Assembly: GCA_037176885.1 (NCBI GenBank)
Contig: JAWWNJ010000033.1
Location: 1,612,001 to 1,676,000, forward strand
Direction of reading: 5' to 3'
From: Favolaschia claudopus
Taxonomy: Eukaryota > Basidiomycota > Agaricomycetes > Agaricales > Mycenaceae
Length of the DNA: 64,000 nucleotides
In this document: positions 54,555 to 64,000 of the stretch, piece after piece
Layout: each line of letters begins with the position of its first letter
Position numbering within the stretch: position 1 is the stretch's first letter
Made by a program: the position numbers and the translations under genes
The notes under the pieces: model-generated
The model's database searches: none
Told to the model about the DNA's origin: nothing
Seen by the model: the letters and a program-made list of their open reading frames with translations, nothing else

Positions 54555-55007
54555 ACAGTGCTATCACTGTTTCTTGACGCCATCGAGGAGTATGGGATGC
54601 CATCTATGATCTCGCGTACGTGGTGATCGTGGGGCTGAGAATAAAGCAGTTTCTATATGATCTTCAAAAAGGGTCTAAACAGGGCGTCATTCATCTGGGG
54701 AGCGTAAGATGCTTTTGACATTCAATCTAATTTTTCTCAAGGCGCTCTGTCAGGTCTACTCACAATACCCGTATCGAACGGCTTTGGGTCGAGGTCGGCT
54801 CGCAGTTTGTTCGTAGATGGAGAGCTTTTTTTTATCGTCTAGAGGCGCTTCACAAACTTGATCGCACAAACGCAAAGCATCTGTGGCTGCTGCATCGGCT
54901 CTTTCTTGGCATGATTAACCATGATTGCGGCCCAGTTTCAAATTCAGTGGAATGCGCATCCGATCTCGGGTGCTGGCCATGACCGCAGCCCCAATGTAAG
55001 AATTGTA

Positions 55008-55744
55008 TAAGATAGACGTCACCCGGATCCGGCACGTCTTACATAAGCCAAATCAGGGCGTCAACAAACCCGTTATAACTCGTTCCACAAAAGCATACTG
55101 ACAATGGTAAGCACACCAAACTGTAGCTAGGAAGCATACCTTTGATTTGGTGTAGGGGATTTGGCTAATTCCTCTCTGTTGAAATGTTATAAGGTCATCT
55201 TTCCAAAAAAGGTAATATATTTTAAAAAGCTTCTGAACTCATTTTCGACGCGTTTGAGACGATGTTGCACAAAACAGCAGGCAAGGTTTGGCGCAGTACG
55301 TAAGCTTACGTACGCACAACACGTGATATATCCGTGACTCCCGACGCGACGCGTCGCGTCAAATACAACCGAAAAAATCACTGTGTGCATGAGTTTGGGC
55401 CATGGGCGCAAGAAGAGCACATTAAACTAGGAGAGTAGCAAATACATGGGTACTGGTGTATAGTTTCAGCTTATAGAACACCCTGAGGCTCTCAGAAGTC
55501 CAAGTTCAAGCCGATTAACATTTAGGAAATGGCAAAGAGAGTCATATTTCGAACACGCTACTAAAATTGCAAGGGGTCTCAGCAGCAGTATGCTAGTAGA
55601 TGAATCCCAGAGTTTCAAAATTTTTCTCCAGCGTCCACAGAGCAAAACTGCAACTTTTGATTTTTCAACCTCCGAGATTTGGCGGGTGGCTGTGCAAACG
55701 TAATGCTTATATAAGGGTGCCGCATCGGGGTGACGTCTATCTTA
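55008..55744. mobile_element. Element with TAAGATAGACGTCACCC TIRs
   Basis: TAAGATAGACGTCACCC at 55008 is inverted at 55728-55744 (GGGTGACGTCTATCTTA). The left 400 bp are homologous to 61575-61915. The TIR also resembles TAAGGTAGACG at 20786 and 22239, giving one superfamily. GTACGTAAGCTTACGTACG (about 55298) is an internal palindrome. Confidence 0.75.
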
Positions 55745-56130
55745 GCCCTAGATGTAAAGCAGCAGCTGATCAGCTCAACAGGACATGTTCCTTTTGCCAC
55801 CTTATTTGAGTCTATTTTGTTCACATTTGAACGCGAGAGGTCACACATGTCACACCGTAATTTACACGCTAATGATCGTGCCGCGCACTTCGCGTCTGCA
55901 GCTCCGGTAATCCGAGATTGAGTACAAGTTAAAAAATAAAAATCTGCCCCGATAAATCTCTAGATATAGTGCTGAGACTTCCGTTTGCACAAGGATTTCG
56001 GCAGGATCAGTTGCAGCGGGAGCCACACACTCGAAGGCGACTGATCAGGTCGGGTTGTGTGGTGGGAATATGATAGTCACGCTCTGTGACATCTGTCACC
56101 CACCCGAACAAGAAGAGCACAGGTTTTATA

Positions 56131-56545
56131 AGGACCCCGGACATCTCACCAAAATGCCTGTTCCAGGAAAGGGCGAAGTAGGCCCCCGGTCACTACCTAC
56201 TAGGTCCGTAAGGATGGCGGCCAAAATTCCGGCTGATTTACTCTATGAGTTTGACGGTCAGAGGGCCTGATTTACTCTATTTCTGACGAACATTTGGGGG
56301 TAAATTTTGAATTTTTGCGCTGGAGCTGGCAGACAACAATTCTCACCGTTTCCGGGCCAGGTTTGTGTACCAAAACTCTTTGATTTCGGATGATTTGGCT
56401 CTTCAACACCCCCAATTTGGCTTGAAAACTACGCCCGAGATCAACTTCGACTGCAAAAAATTTCCGCGCTCCGCGCGAATTACTCTATTTCTTCCCGACC
56501 TCGGGCAGATTTTCGTTGATTTACTCTATTTTGCCGACCGAGGTA
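56131..56545. mobile_element. Element with keyword GATTTACTCTATT
   Basis: It starts AGGACCCCGGACATCTCACC, then AAAATGCCTG, similar to the start of the TTCGGATAAA element at 18523. (GA)TTTACTCTATT occurs near 56238, 56270, 56480 and 56520. A right inverted end is not found. Confidence 0.6.
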
Positions 56546-56559
56546 GATAACAGAATCTG

Positions 56560-56760
56560 AAATGCGCTGAAATGCGCGGAAGGCGCAGTAACCTCAGTCT
56601 CCCGCAGTAAGTGGGATGAAAGACTATATTAAATACCTGAAATGCGCGGAAGGCGCAGTAACTACAAAATGAGTAAATACAAGTAGTACAGGTAACTAAA
56701 AGACTTACCCTCAGTCTCCCGCAGTAAGTGGGATGAAAGACTGAGGGCGGTGAGAGCTTG
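56560..56760. repeat. Interleaved duplications within the copia LTR region
   Basis: CTGAAATGCGCGGAAGGCGC occurs at about 56570 and 56639, and CCTCAGTCTCCCGCAGTAAG at about 56591 and 56711. The order A-B then A-B suggests one duplication of about 70-120 bp followed by divergence. Confidence 0.7.
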
Positions 56761-56857
56761 CGAACGGTTTATATGTAAGTACAGGGCTGTATGATAAGTA
56801 TCAGATCTATATCTGGGACGGAGTCCCGGGCGGACCGAAAAGATTCATATCCTGACA
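56575..56857 (-). repeat. Probable 3' LTR of copia element
   Basis: On the minus strand the polypurine tract GAGTGGGGG, at the end of the pol ORF, is followed by TGTCAGGATATGAATC, a canonical TG start. A TATA-like box ACATATAAACC lies at 56776-56766. The 3' boundary is uncertain because of the internal duplications; no second LTR exists in the window. Confidence 0.6.
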
Positions 56858-59800
56858 CCCCCACTCGACCCAGGCCGTAGTCCCATAGATAAACAAAATT
56901 TGGAATGCTTGTCGTGAGGTAGAGGTTTTGTAAATATATCTGCCACCATGTCTTCTGTAGGGTACCAGAGAACAATGCATTCGCCTGTACGAACCAAGTC
57001 ATCACGCACAAAGTGGTATTTTCTCTGAATGTGCTGAGTCCTGGCACGATATTGAGGGTCTTGGGACAAGATGATTGCGGCTCGGTTATCACATCTTAAC
57101 TCTGTGGGATTTTTCTGACGTTGACCAAGTTCGTCAAAAAACGATCTCAACCAAGCCAGATGTTGTCCTGCATTGGCAAGTCCAATGTATTCACTCTCAG
57201 TGGAAGATAGAGCAACCATTGATTGGCGTCGGCTTGACCATCCAATGGCTCCGGAATTCACAATGAAAACATATCCGGATGTTGACCGAGAAGTGTCTTT
57301 GTCTCCATTCCAGTTTGCATCAGTGTACCCCAAGAATTGCATATCCATGCTGAGATCTGCACCATTGTAGACTAGTTCCCAGTGACGGGTCCCTTTCAGG
57401 TAGCGAAGCATGCGCTTTAATGCTGCCCAATGGATTCTCTTCGGCTTTGCGCTGTAACGACCAAGTACTCCCACAGTATATGCAAGATCTGGTCTGGTTC
57501 CTAGCATAGCATACATTCCAGATCCTATCACACTCTGGTAAGGGACAACAGGTCCACCTTCAACGATTGCCATGTGTGTAACAATTTCGTTGTCATTAGG
57601 ATCTTCCTCAGTGAGAGGTGTACCAGTAGCCATGGGTGTGAGGACAGGTTTGCAGTCAGTCATGCCATAGCGAGCAAGAACTTTGTCAATATATTGACGT
57701 TGGTTCAGTGAGATGGTGCGCTTTTTACGGTTTCGAGTGATCTCAATTCCGAGAAGGCATTTGGCTGGACCCAGATCTCGCATTTTGAATGTAGATGAAA
57801 GCTTGCTTTTAACTTTGGTAGAGAACTCCTTGGAAGTTGCAGCAATCAGAAGATCGTCTACATAGACCACAACAAAACAAGTCTGTTTGCCTTCTTTATA
57901 GACGTAAAGGCAGGTCTCTGAGTTCAGACGATGAAATCCAAGTTTTAGGATCTCTGTGTCAAATGTGCGGTTCCAAGTTCTTCCAGCCTGTTTAAGACCG
58001 TATAAAGAGCGCTTCAGTCGCCAGCAATAACCCTCTGGGATGTCAACACCTTCTGGAGGCATCATGTAAATTTCTTCCTCCAGTTTGCCATTGAGATAGG
58101 CTTGGGATACATCTAGCTGATCAAGTTCTAGATCATATTTTGCAGCTAGAGCACAGATGATGCGAACAGATTCAAGATTTGCAGTAGGAGCAAACACTTC
58201 TTTGTAGTCAACACCTTCTTTTTGAGTATCCCCCCTAGCAACAATTCGAACCTTGTAGCGAGCTATTTTCCCTGTCTCATCAAGCTTCACTTTAGGGACA
58301 ACCTTTGCTTTGATGGGTGTAACACCCTCTGGAATAGGGACAACATCGTAGACGTCGTTCTCTACAAATCCAGCCAGTTCCTCATCGAGTCCAGTTTGCC
58401 ATTTCTCAGCATCTGGGCCGTTTAAAGCCGCTTTCCAGCTCGGAGGATCAAGTGGATTTTGGGCTACAAAAGCTTCTTTAAGAACATCGCCTAGTGAGGC
58501 AAGAAGGACAGCTTCTGGAACATCAGGTTGCTCGGTATCTGATTCAGAGGAAGAAGTGCTTTGGCGAGCTAAATTACGAGCTTCTGTCTCAAGGTCTCGC
58601 TGGGCTTTTGTCTGCTGCTGACTGCCTCCTGCAATTCTTTCATATTCTGCATTTGGATGCTGTGCAGGAATGCGTGGACGTGTAGAACGTCGAGTTGGCT
58701 CGAGTCGCACTCTACCAACTTTACGCAATGGTGGGGCACCTCTAGCTGACGGATGGACAATGGATGGATTCTCGGGAGGTATATCTGGTTGATCTAAGTT
58801 ATCCCCCACTGAACCTGGTAAGTCTACAGGACCTTGAGGCTCTGGCACCCGATAAGGTAACACTGCAGTGTCATCATCATCATCATCATAGTAAGGAATG
58901 GTCCTGTGGCGTAAGGTTTGAGCAAAATCCTCATAATCTTTCCTAGAAGTAGCAGGTGGTTCAAGCTTGGGTTCTATTGCCTTGGCAGGTTCACGATCAT
59001 CGAACTTCACATGTCTCGAAGCGAAGATTTTGCCATAGCTACCGTCTTTGTTGATTTCAAGTAGGTCATAAGCTTTGCTATCTTCATGGTAGCCGACGAA
59101 GACGCAACACTTGGCTTTATTACCAAATTTCTGTCGGTGGCGCTTCTCTTTAGAAATGAGAGGATAAGCTCTACATCCAAATGGGTGGAGGTGCTGTATG
59201 CTTATTTTACGATCATAGAGTATTTCGTGCGGGATGCGATAGCCCTTTGATGAGGTTGGTGTTCGATTTATAGTAAAAGCTGCTGCAAGCATAGCTAGTG
59301 GCCAGAATCTCCGAGGAAGACAAGAGGCAATCAACATTGTTGTAGCCCGAGAAACAAGAGTCTGGTTCATCCGCTCCGCAACTCCATTCTGTTCTGGGGT
59401 GTAGGGTGCTGTAATCTCATGGATGATACCTTGACGCTTGAAATCTGCTTCCATCTCCTTGGATGTGAATTCACCACCACCATCTGTACGGAAAAATCGA
59501 ATCCATCCTTCACAGAACTCCCAGTTTTTAATCCGAGTACGGAAGTGATTTTCAACGAATATTCGCCATTCTTTGATCTTCCTACGAACCTCAGATTTCT
59601 TTTTCGCAAATAAGACCCAGACCTCAGAAGAGTGATGGTCCACCAATACCACCCAGTATCGCACTCCACCCCAGCCCTGAGGATCTACTGGACCTCCAAC
59701 ATCGGATGACACAATGTCTAAGGGACCTCGAGCTTTGGTTTCACTTTTAGCAAATGGGAGTTTCTTCATCTTCCCAAGAGTGCACGGCTCACAGAATTTA

Positions 59801-60330
59801 GGAATTCCAGTCAATGAAGTTATTTCACCAAGTCGCCCTTTAGCAACAGATTTTTGCAAGAGCTGAAAATTTGTGTGACCAGATACTTGATGAAGACGAT
59901 TAATGTCCATAGCAAATAATGCATGTGGATCTTCGCTAAGTGGAGTACAGACCATATGGTATAGTCCTTTCTGATGTTTGGCTTCAATCATCCGTTTCCC
60001 TTTTGGGTCCCGAACTTGCTTCAAATGTGCAAGTGTATCCTTTTTTAGCCATTTGTTGCACGGAAACAAGAGTAATGCCAAAGGAGGGAACATGCAATGC
60101 ACGTAATTTAACATCAGACATCCCCCGCTTAGTTTTGCAGGATAGACGGATTATTCCACTCCCAATTGCCTCACAGTAAGTGTCATTTCCAAGTCTGATT
60201 CTCTTTGGTGGATTTAAAACCTGATAAGTACCAGTTTCAAACCAATGTTCATTTGGAGTCATCGTGGTTGATGCACCAGAGTCAATTACCACAGCTTTGG
60301 ATGCAGAAGCTGGAGATAAGCAGACATAGC
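56845..60330 (-). pseudogene. Copia Pol: protease, integrase, reverse transcriptase, RNase H
   Basis: The protease (IDSGASTTMTPN) lies in one frame at about 60330-60010; the rest is one open frame of 1089 codons from 60114. The integrase has an HHCC zinc region (HQVSGHTN and CEPCTLGKMK). The DDE core shows Asp in DIVSSDVGGPV, Asp in FFRTDGGGEFTS and Glu in YTPEQNGVAERMNQT. The RT shows QLDVSQAYLNGKL, RSLYGLKQAGRTWN and VYVDDLLIAA. The RNase H shows LGYTDANWNGD, STESEYIGL and CDNRAAI. The C-terminus GSSGGVRI overlaps the polypurine tract. Frame changes near 60010-60030 and near 60300 would both have to be corrected, so this copy cannot make a normal Gag-Pol; the long intact 3' frame suggests moderate age. 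Confidence 0.9.
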
Positions 60331-61068
60331 AGAGTAAGATTTCTGAGAGACAAAAGGTACAGCTACATGACCATGTTCAGAGTCATCTGAATCAGAGTCA
60401 GAGTCTGTTGTTGCTGAAGCATTTGCTTTAGCATGACGTTTTCTAGGTTTCCTCCCCGATTTGCTACTATCAACTTTCTTGGACTCCTGCGCCAGTTTCT
60501 TCAAATGATGACAATCACCAGAATTATGAGAATTGTTAGGTCCATGCATGACACAGTACTTGGTTGCTTCTTTCTTGGGGGATTTCCCTTTGCCTGCGCT
60601 TTGGGAGTTCGCAGAAAGAGCAGAGTCTTCATTGTCCTCGCCCTTTGGTACTTTCCCAATGCTGTTCAAGCGGGAACGAGCTCTGTCCCAAGTCATAGAA
60701 CTCCCAAGAGAGGAAATAATATTTCCTTTAATGCCTGTCCAGTAGCTATCATTTGGCAGAGTGCTGAGAAGAATCAAAGGCTGAAGGTCATCAGAGAGGG
60801 GGTATTTCAATTCGGTGAGCCTGTTAAATAAGCCCTTGACAGCGTCTACATGCTTGGTGATTTTGATCCGTTCCATTTGCTCTGGATCACCTTCTACAAC
60901 CAGTTTGGTTGCAAAAAGCTCTGCTAGAATACTCATAGCTGTATCTGCACGATTGGAACTTGACATGAAAATCGGAGGGTGGTGCTGGGCAGAAATCGCA
61001 AAAAAAAATATGCAAGTCCAAATGCCGAGATGCCGAGAGGTGACGTCAGAGCTCCACATCCGCAGCAC
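60286..61068 (-). pseudogene. Copia Gag, C-terminal part
   Basis: GDPEQMERIKITKHVDAVKG, FNRLTELKYPL and DDLQPLILLSTLPNDSYW match the second half of the UBN2/Gag-type domain. A CCHC-like knuckle, YCVMHGPNNSHNSGDCHHLK, and a Lys/Ser/Asp-rich tail follow. The sequence before about 60960 on the coding strand does not resemble Gag, so the first half is lost. It is in the same frame as the downstream pol ORF, but the protease between them is in another frame. Confidence 0.8.
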
Positions 61069-61090
61069 ATATGATAATCCCCATAAAGAT

Positions 61091-61389
61091 AAAGGCCTGA
61101 TTTTTGTGGAGGCAAAAAGTCAGGACGTTTGGGGGCCAAAATCCGCTGAAAAAGTCAGGATTTACACAGCCCTCGACCAGAATTCCGTCCAAAATCGTCA
61201 GGTTTCGGGCTTCCGGCCGAATTTTCGGCTGATTTCGGCGTTTTCCGAAAAAAAATCTCCGCTGCCGCGGTTTCCGTCAGGATTCTGACCAGGGCTCCGT
61301 GCCCAAAGGCGGCCAAAAGTCAGGATTTCGTACAGGCCAAATCACCAAAATCGTCAATTTTCGTCAGGATTCGCATCAGGCCTTAGCCG
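61091..61389. mobile_element. Element with keyword GTCAGGATT
   Basis: AAAGGCCTGAT at the left and ATCAGGCCTT at the right are short inverted ends. GTCAGGATT or GTCAGG recurs about seven times in one orientation. GGCCAAAATCCGCTGA near 61135 echoes GGCCAAAATTCCGGCTGA at 56219 and GGCCAAAATTTGCGCTGA at 18583. Confidence 0.6.
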
Positions 61390-61574
61390 GTCCTGGACGC
61401 TCTCACAACGCTCTTACTTCCCTCCCACCACCACCACCACCTAGCGAACGTATCTCGCCGTCGCCGTTGCGCTCTCCGGACCCTCCCTCTCTTGTGATTC
61501 ACCTCTTGACTGACCTTCCCTGGACGGACCACTTGCCGTGAAAAGTGGGCTTAGCAACTTGTATCGCAACGACT

Positions 61575-61915
61575 AAGGTAGACGTCGCTTTGATCCGACA
61601 CGTGGTTATGTAAGCCAAAACATCACGTCACAAAATTCCTTTCTCCTCCTCCCACAAAACATTTATAAAGGATTTAACGTCACCAAACTGTTGCCAATAT
61701 GCATATCTTTGACTTGGTGAAGGGGCCTGGGCTCAAATTTCAATTTGGTGAGTGCGAAGTTATAAGGTGATCTTTCCCAAAAAGGCAACTTTGTTTAAAA
61801 GGCTTCCAAACATGTTTTCGACGCATTTGAGCAAAGGTCTGGCAAAACGACACGGAGGATTTGTCGCATTACATAACGTTACGTAAGCCACCACGTGAAT
61901 TAATCGTGACCGCAG
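61575..61915. repeat. Diverged left part of the TAAGRTAGACG element
   Basis: TAAGGTAGACGTCG, then CGACACGTGGTTATGTAAGCC, AAGTTATAAGGTGATCTTTCC and TTTTCGACGCATTTGAG align in order with 55008-55350. No right TIR was found. Confidence 0.65.
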
Positions 61916-62119
61916 CGGGCTCAGGCCCAGTGAAAACCCGACCTCGGCTGGTATCGTCAAAATATCGCCGGGTATCGGCATGTCTCGTCTGGGCGAATGC
62001 CCAATTCCACCCACTTTCAGCCCTCCCGAGCCTTCGCGATACCGCGCGATACCCGACGCAGTAAAACCCTCGGCAATCTGAGGCTATTTCCGGCAAAATA
62101 AAGCCCTCGAAATTAGGCC

Positions 62120-62680
62120 TGGGTTAGAAATGATTTGGGGTCTGTAAACTTTGTAAATTACAAGGGGGTCGGAGACCCCCATAGATTACACTGTAATTTA
62201 CCGTAATTTACAGCGCCGCAGGCCCGAAATTGTTTACATTTTTTACCGTAAAAAAAGCCTTGTAAAATTTGTAAAAAATGTAATCTTTGGTAAAATTTAC
62301 ATGGGGCTGCCGCAGGACATGGCCATAGAAGTCCACTAGTACCCGGAGGCTTCACAAACCACCCAAAGTGAGCCTGAACCCACCACGATGGAAACATTCG
62401 TGAGTGCGAAAGTAGTGCGAATGAAGTGTGAATCCATCAATATCCGCCCGTCATCGGTGATACGGCAATCAGGTGCGCATACGCCGTAAAAACAATCCAA
62501 GCATTTCTGCTCAATTTATCGGTGATATTTGTACCTGGAAGCTGGGGAGAAGTGTCCCCAGGAAGCCAGACCGCCTCTCCAAATTTTACCATTCTTTACA
62601 GCAAGATCTGGAGGTCCCATGTAAAGAATGTAGATTACATGTATTTTACGCGTGATTTTTGTCGTGTAATTTACGCACGT
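62120..62680. repeat. GTAAATTACA keyword repeat
   Basis: TGTAAATTAC, GTAATTTAC and GTAAAATTTAC words on both strands fill 62145-62300 and reappear at 62615-62670, with plain sequence between. It has the keyword architecture but no clear terminal inverted repeats. Confidence 0.55.
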
Positions 62681-62815
62681 AGGTCGATGGGCCGGATTAG
62701 GTCGGATTGCGACTTCGGTTGGTATAAGTTATAGTAACTATAAGTGAGTTTGGCTTGCCCTAGATCATCAATATGTGTTGTGGGAATTTACAAGGTGTTT
62801 ATAACGGTACTTACT

Positions 62816-63421
62816 CTAGAGGGAATGCTGCGAGCTCGTGCTGAGGGAGGGAGGAAAACAGGTGGTATATTTATGATTGCGGTGAGGGGGTGATGTGACC
62901 CTCGCAGCAAGCGCTCTCGCGCGGAAGGGGTCGGTTTTGGAGGCCGGGAGGTCAACGGTAAGATACTCGTCGTTCTGAATGATGATGTCACGGCGCTTGA
63001 GGTTGAAAGCACCATCGAAAGAGTCGTAGGTGATCTCGCCGCAGCGAAGAAAGCCTGCGAAGGCCAGGGCGTAGGCAACTCGGAGAGTCTCGGCTAGCTC
63101 ACGAGAAACACCCCGCGGAAGGGAGATAGGGTTGGAGAGGGAGGCGATAATCTGGGCGAGGACGGGCTGCGTAATAGGAAGTCGCTCCTTACGTTCTGCA
63201 TCCCCGTACACCCGGCGTATGCCACGAATCACACGCTCCAGAACGCGTGATTCAAAGGGGCGGGATTCGTATCCGAGGTCAGTGTGGAAGGACTTGAGGG
63301 CACCAATGTAGCGCTTGATTGTTTTCGCGCTGCAGCCCGGGGGGAGGGATGCCGCCCATTCGAGAAGGTGTGCTTCTGAGGCTGGGTATGGAGAGGCACC
63401 GGCAGCACCGTATTTCCGCAT
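62816..63421 (-). pseudogene. Truncated DIRS tyrosine recombinase
   Basis: The first about 170 residues equal those of the recombinase at 2120-1167, up to NDEYLTVDLPASKTDPFRA. The frame then runs into module A and reads unrelated residues to a stop. The first catalytic Arg (GFLRCGE) remains; the His-x-x-Arg and Tyr motifs are deleted, so it cannot be catalytic. Confidence 0.9.
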
Positions 63422-64000
63422 GCAGAAGGACTCGAAGGAGTTGCAAGCCGTCTGGTTGACGCCGCGGGTGGAGGCAGCGAGGCCGTGCCAGAGGAAGTAG
63501 GCGACGAGCGGTGGTTGATCGACCCGTTCAGGCCATCCGGCGGGAGGTGGGGGAAGGGAGTGTGCTGTGAGGCGAAGAATTGAGGTAACAATGGGCGAAG
63601 ACGTGGCATGTCAAAACGAGAGAGTGCGTCAGCAAGGTAGTTCTGTTCAGAGGAAACCCACACGCAGGAGATGGAAAAGCCGAAAGATAGCGCAAGAAGG
63701 AAGATCTCCCTCAAAAGGGCCTGTGCAGGCACCTCCCGAATAGAACCTCCATTCAAACCAGCTACGCCGCCGGTGTTGTCAACCCGAAGTAAGACCCGGG
63801 ACCCGGCCCAGGCTGGAGATGCCCAAATACGAAGAGCGTGGAGCACGGCCCACAGCTCCTTGAAAAGGATAGACTTTCCCCGGTGCCGCCTGGGTACTCG
63901 CATCGCAAAAAAATCGATAGGTGCCTCCCGGGGCCCAAGATGACCGCCAATTCCTTTCGAGGAAGACCCACTGGCGTCAGTAAAGATAACCACGCCCGGG
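62822..64000 (-). mobile_element. Second DIRS-like copy, internally deleted, cut by window end
   Basis: It starts with module A (GGAATGCTGCGAGCTCG), then after 62919 jumps to sequence matching 1619 onward. From there to 64000 it is nearly identical to 1619-2699, with single-base differences such as near 63475. It has the same orientation as the first copy. Confidence 0.93.
63229..64000 (-). CDS. DIRS RT-RNase H, C-terminal part, cut by window end
   Basis: The RNase H domain with IFTDASGSSSKGIGG, FKELWAVLHALR, LLRVDNTGGVAGLNGG and YLADALSRF, plus the Pro/Ser-rich tail, matches residues about 408-655 of the ORF at 1928-3895. The reverse transcriptase part lies beyond the window. No damage is seen in the visible part. 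Confidence 0.9.
   Translation of the reverse strand, partial: PGVVIFTDASGSSSKGIGGHLGPREAPIDFFAMRVPRRHRGKSILFKELWAVLHALRIWASPAWAGSRVLLRVDNTGGVAGLNGGSIREVPAQALLREIFLLALSFGFSISCVWVSSEQNYLADALSRFDMPRLRPLLPQFFASQHTPFPHLPPDGLNGSINHRSSPTSSGTASLPPPAASTRRLATPSSPSACGNTVLPVPLHTQPQKHTFSNGRHPSPRAAARKQSSATLVPSSPSTLTSDTNPAPLNHAFWSV

Larger units (their letters stand above)
56575..61068 (-). mobile_element. Ty1/copia retrotransposon, 5'-truncated and frameshifted
   Basis: Gag remnant, protease, integrase, reverse transcriptase and RNase H follow in copia order on the minus strand, with a 3' LTR. The 5' LTR, primer-binding site and Gag N-terminus are missing. The left edge abuts the GTCAGGATT element at 61091. 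Confidence 0.85.

Noticed and set aside
58850..58900. CATCATCATCATCAT microsatellite as a regulatory repeat
   Set aside because: It encodes the poly-Asp stretch (YYDDDDDD) between integrase and RT of the copia Pol.

Overview
The window looks like a transposon-dense, gene-poor stretch of a basidiomycete genome, most likely an Agaricomycete (mushroom-forming fungus). The evidence is: short GT-AG introns of about 45-60 nt in the few host-like genes; a DIRS-type tyrosine-recombinase retrotransposon with a CCCH-finger Gag; a Ty1/copia element ending in a C-terminus that runs into a polypurine tract and LTR; a Ty3/gypsy RNase H relic; a zf-RVT LINE tail; and a large, varied set of small inverted-repeat elements (MITEs). 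I saw no rRNA or tRNA genes and no CRISPR array. The species cannot be read from the sequence.

Layout. 0.66-5.08 kb: an almost complete DIRS-like retrotransposon (minus strand; Gag, RT-RNase H, tyrosine recombinase) with textbook split direct repeats. 5.4-5.9 kb: Ty3/gypsy RNase H relic. 7.1-9.2 kb: a cluster of MITEs, one (8-bp target duplication ACTGCCCA) holding a nested Tc1-like deletion derivative that still carries the transposase start. 10.3-12.2 kb: a possible minus-strand multi-exon gene of low confidence. 12.8-15.0 kb: a spliced plus-strand gene ending in a J-domain-like HPD segment, followed by the N-terminal stub of a probable integrase-core protein. 15.6-19.1 kb: four MITEs. 19.4-20.2 kb: a two-exon gene for a Ser/Thr-rich, probably secreted protein. 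20.8-23.9 kb: elements nested up to four deep. 24.5-26.3 kb: a decayed BET-family double-bromodomain gene, split in its first bromodomain by a MITE whose excision would restore the frame. 26.6-37.8 kb: long palindromic (foldback) elements, tandem repeats and much anonymous sequence. 38.5-39.9 kb: frameshifted proline-rich relic and a small possible gene. 40.7-42.6 kb: a 1.4-kb inverted-repeat element and a MITE with a perfect 8-bp duplication (CGTCCATG). 45.8-52.8 kb: more MITEs, a LINE tail and a GC-rich hairpin cluster. 53.0-56.5 kb: further MITEs, one with duplication ACAGTGCT. 56.6-61.1 kb: a 5'-truncated, frameshifted copia element. 61.1-62.7 kb: keyword-rich repeats. 62.8-64.0 kb: a second, internally deleted DIRS copy in the same orientation as the first, running off the window.

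The most striking global pattern is that many of the short elements share one architecture although their sequences differ. Each is filled with one short 'keyword' in both orientations, and the keyword changes from family to family: GGACGG, TTCGGATAAA, GATTTACTCTATT, GTCAGGATT, TTAAGGCC, GAGGTGA, GGTCAATGACC, GACGAG, GAGTCCCACT and others. Where ends are clear, three have terminal inverted repeats and perfect 8-bp target duplications (hAT or KDZ/Plavaka class). I read the keywords as candidate transposase-binding subterminal repeats; that reading is inference.
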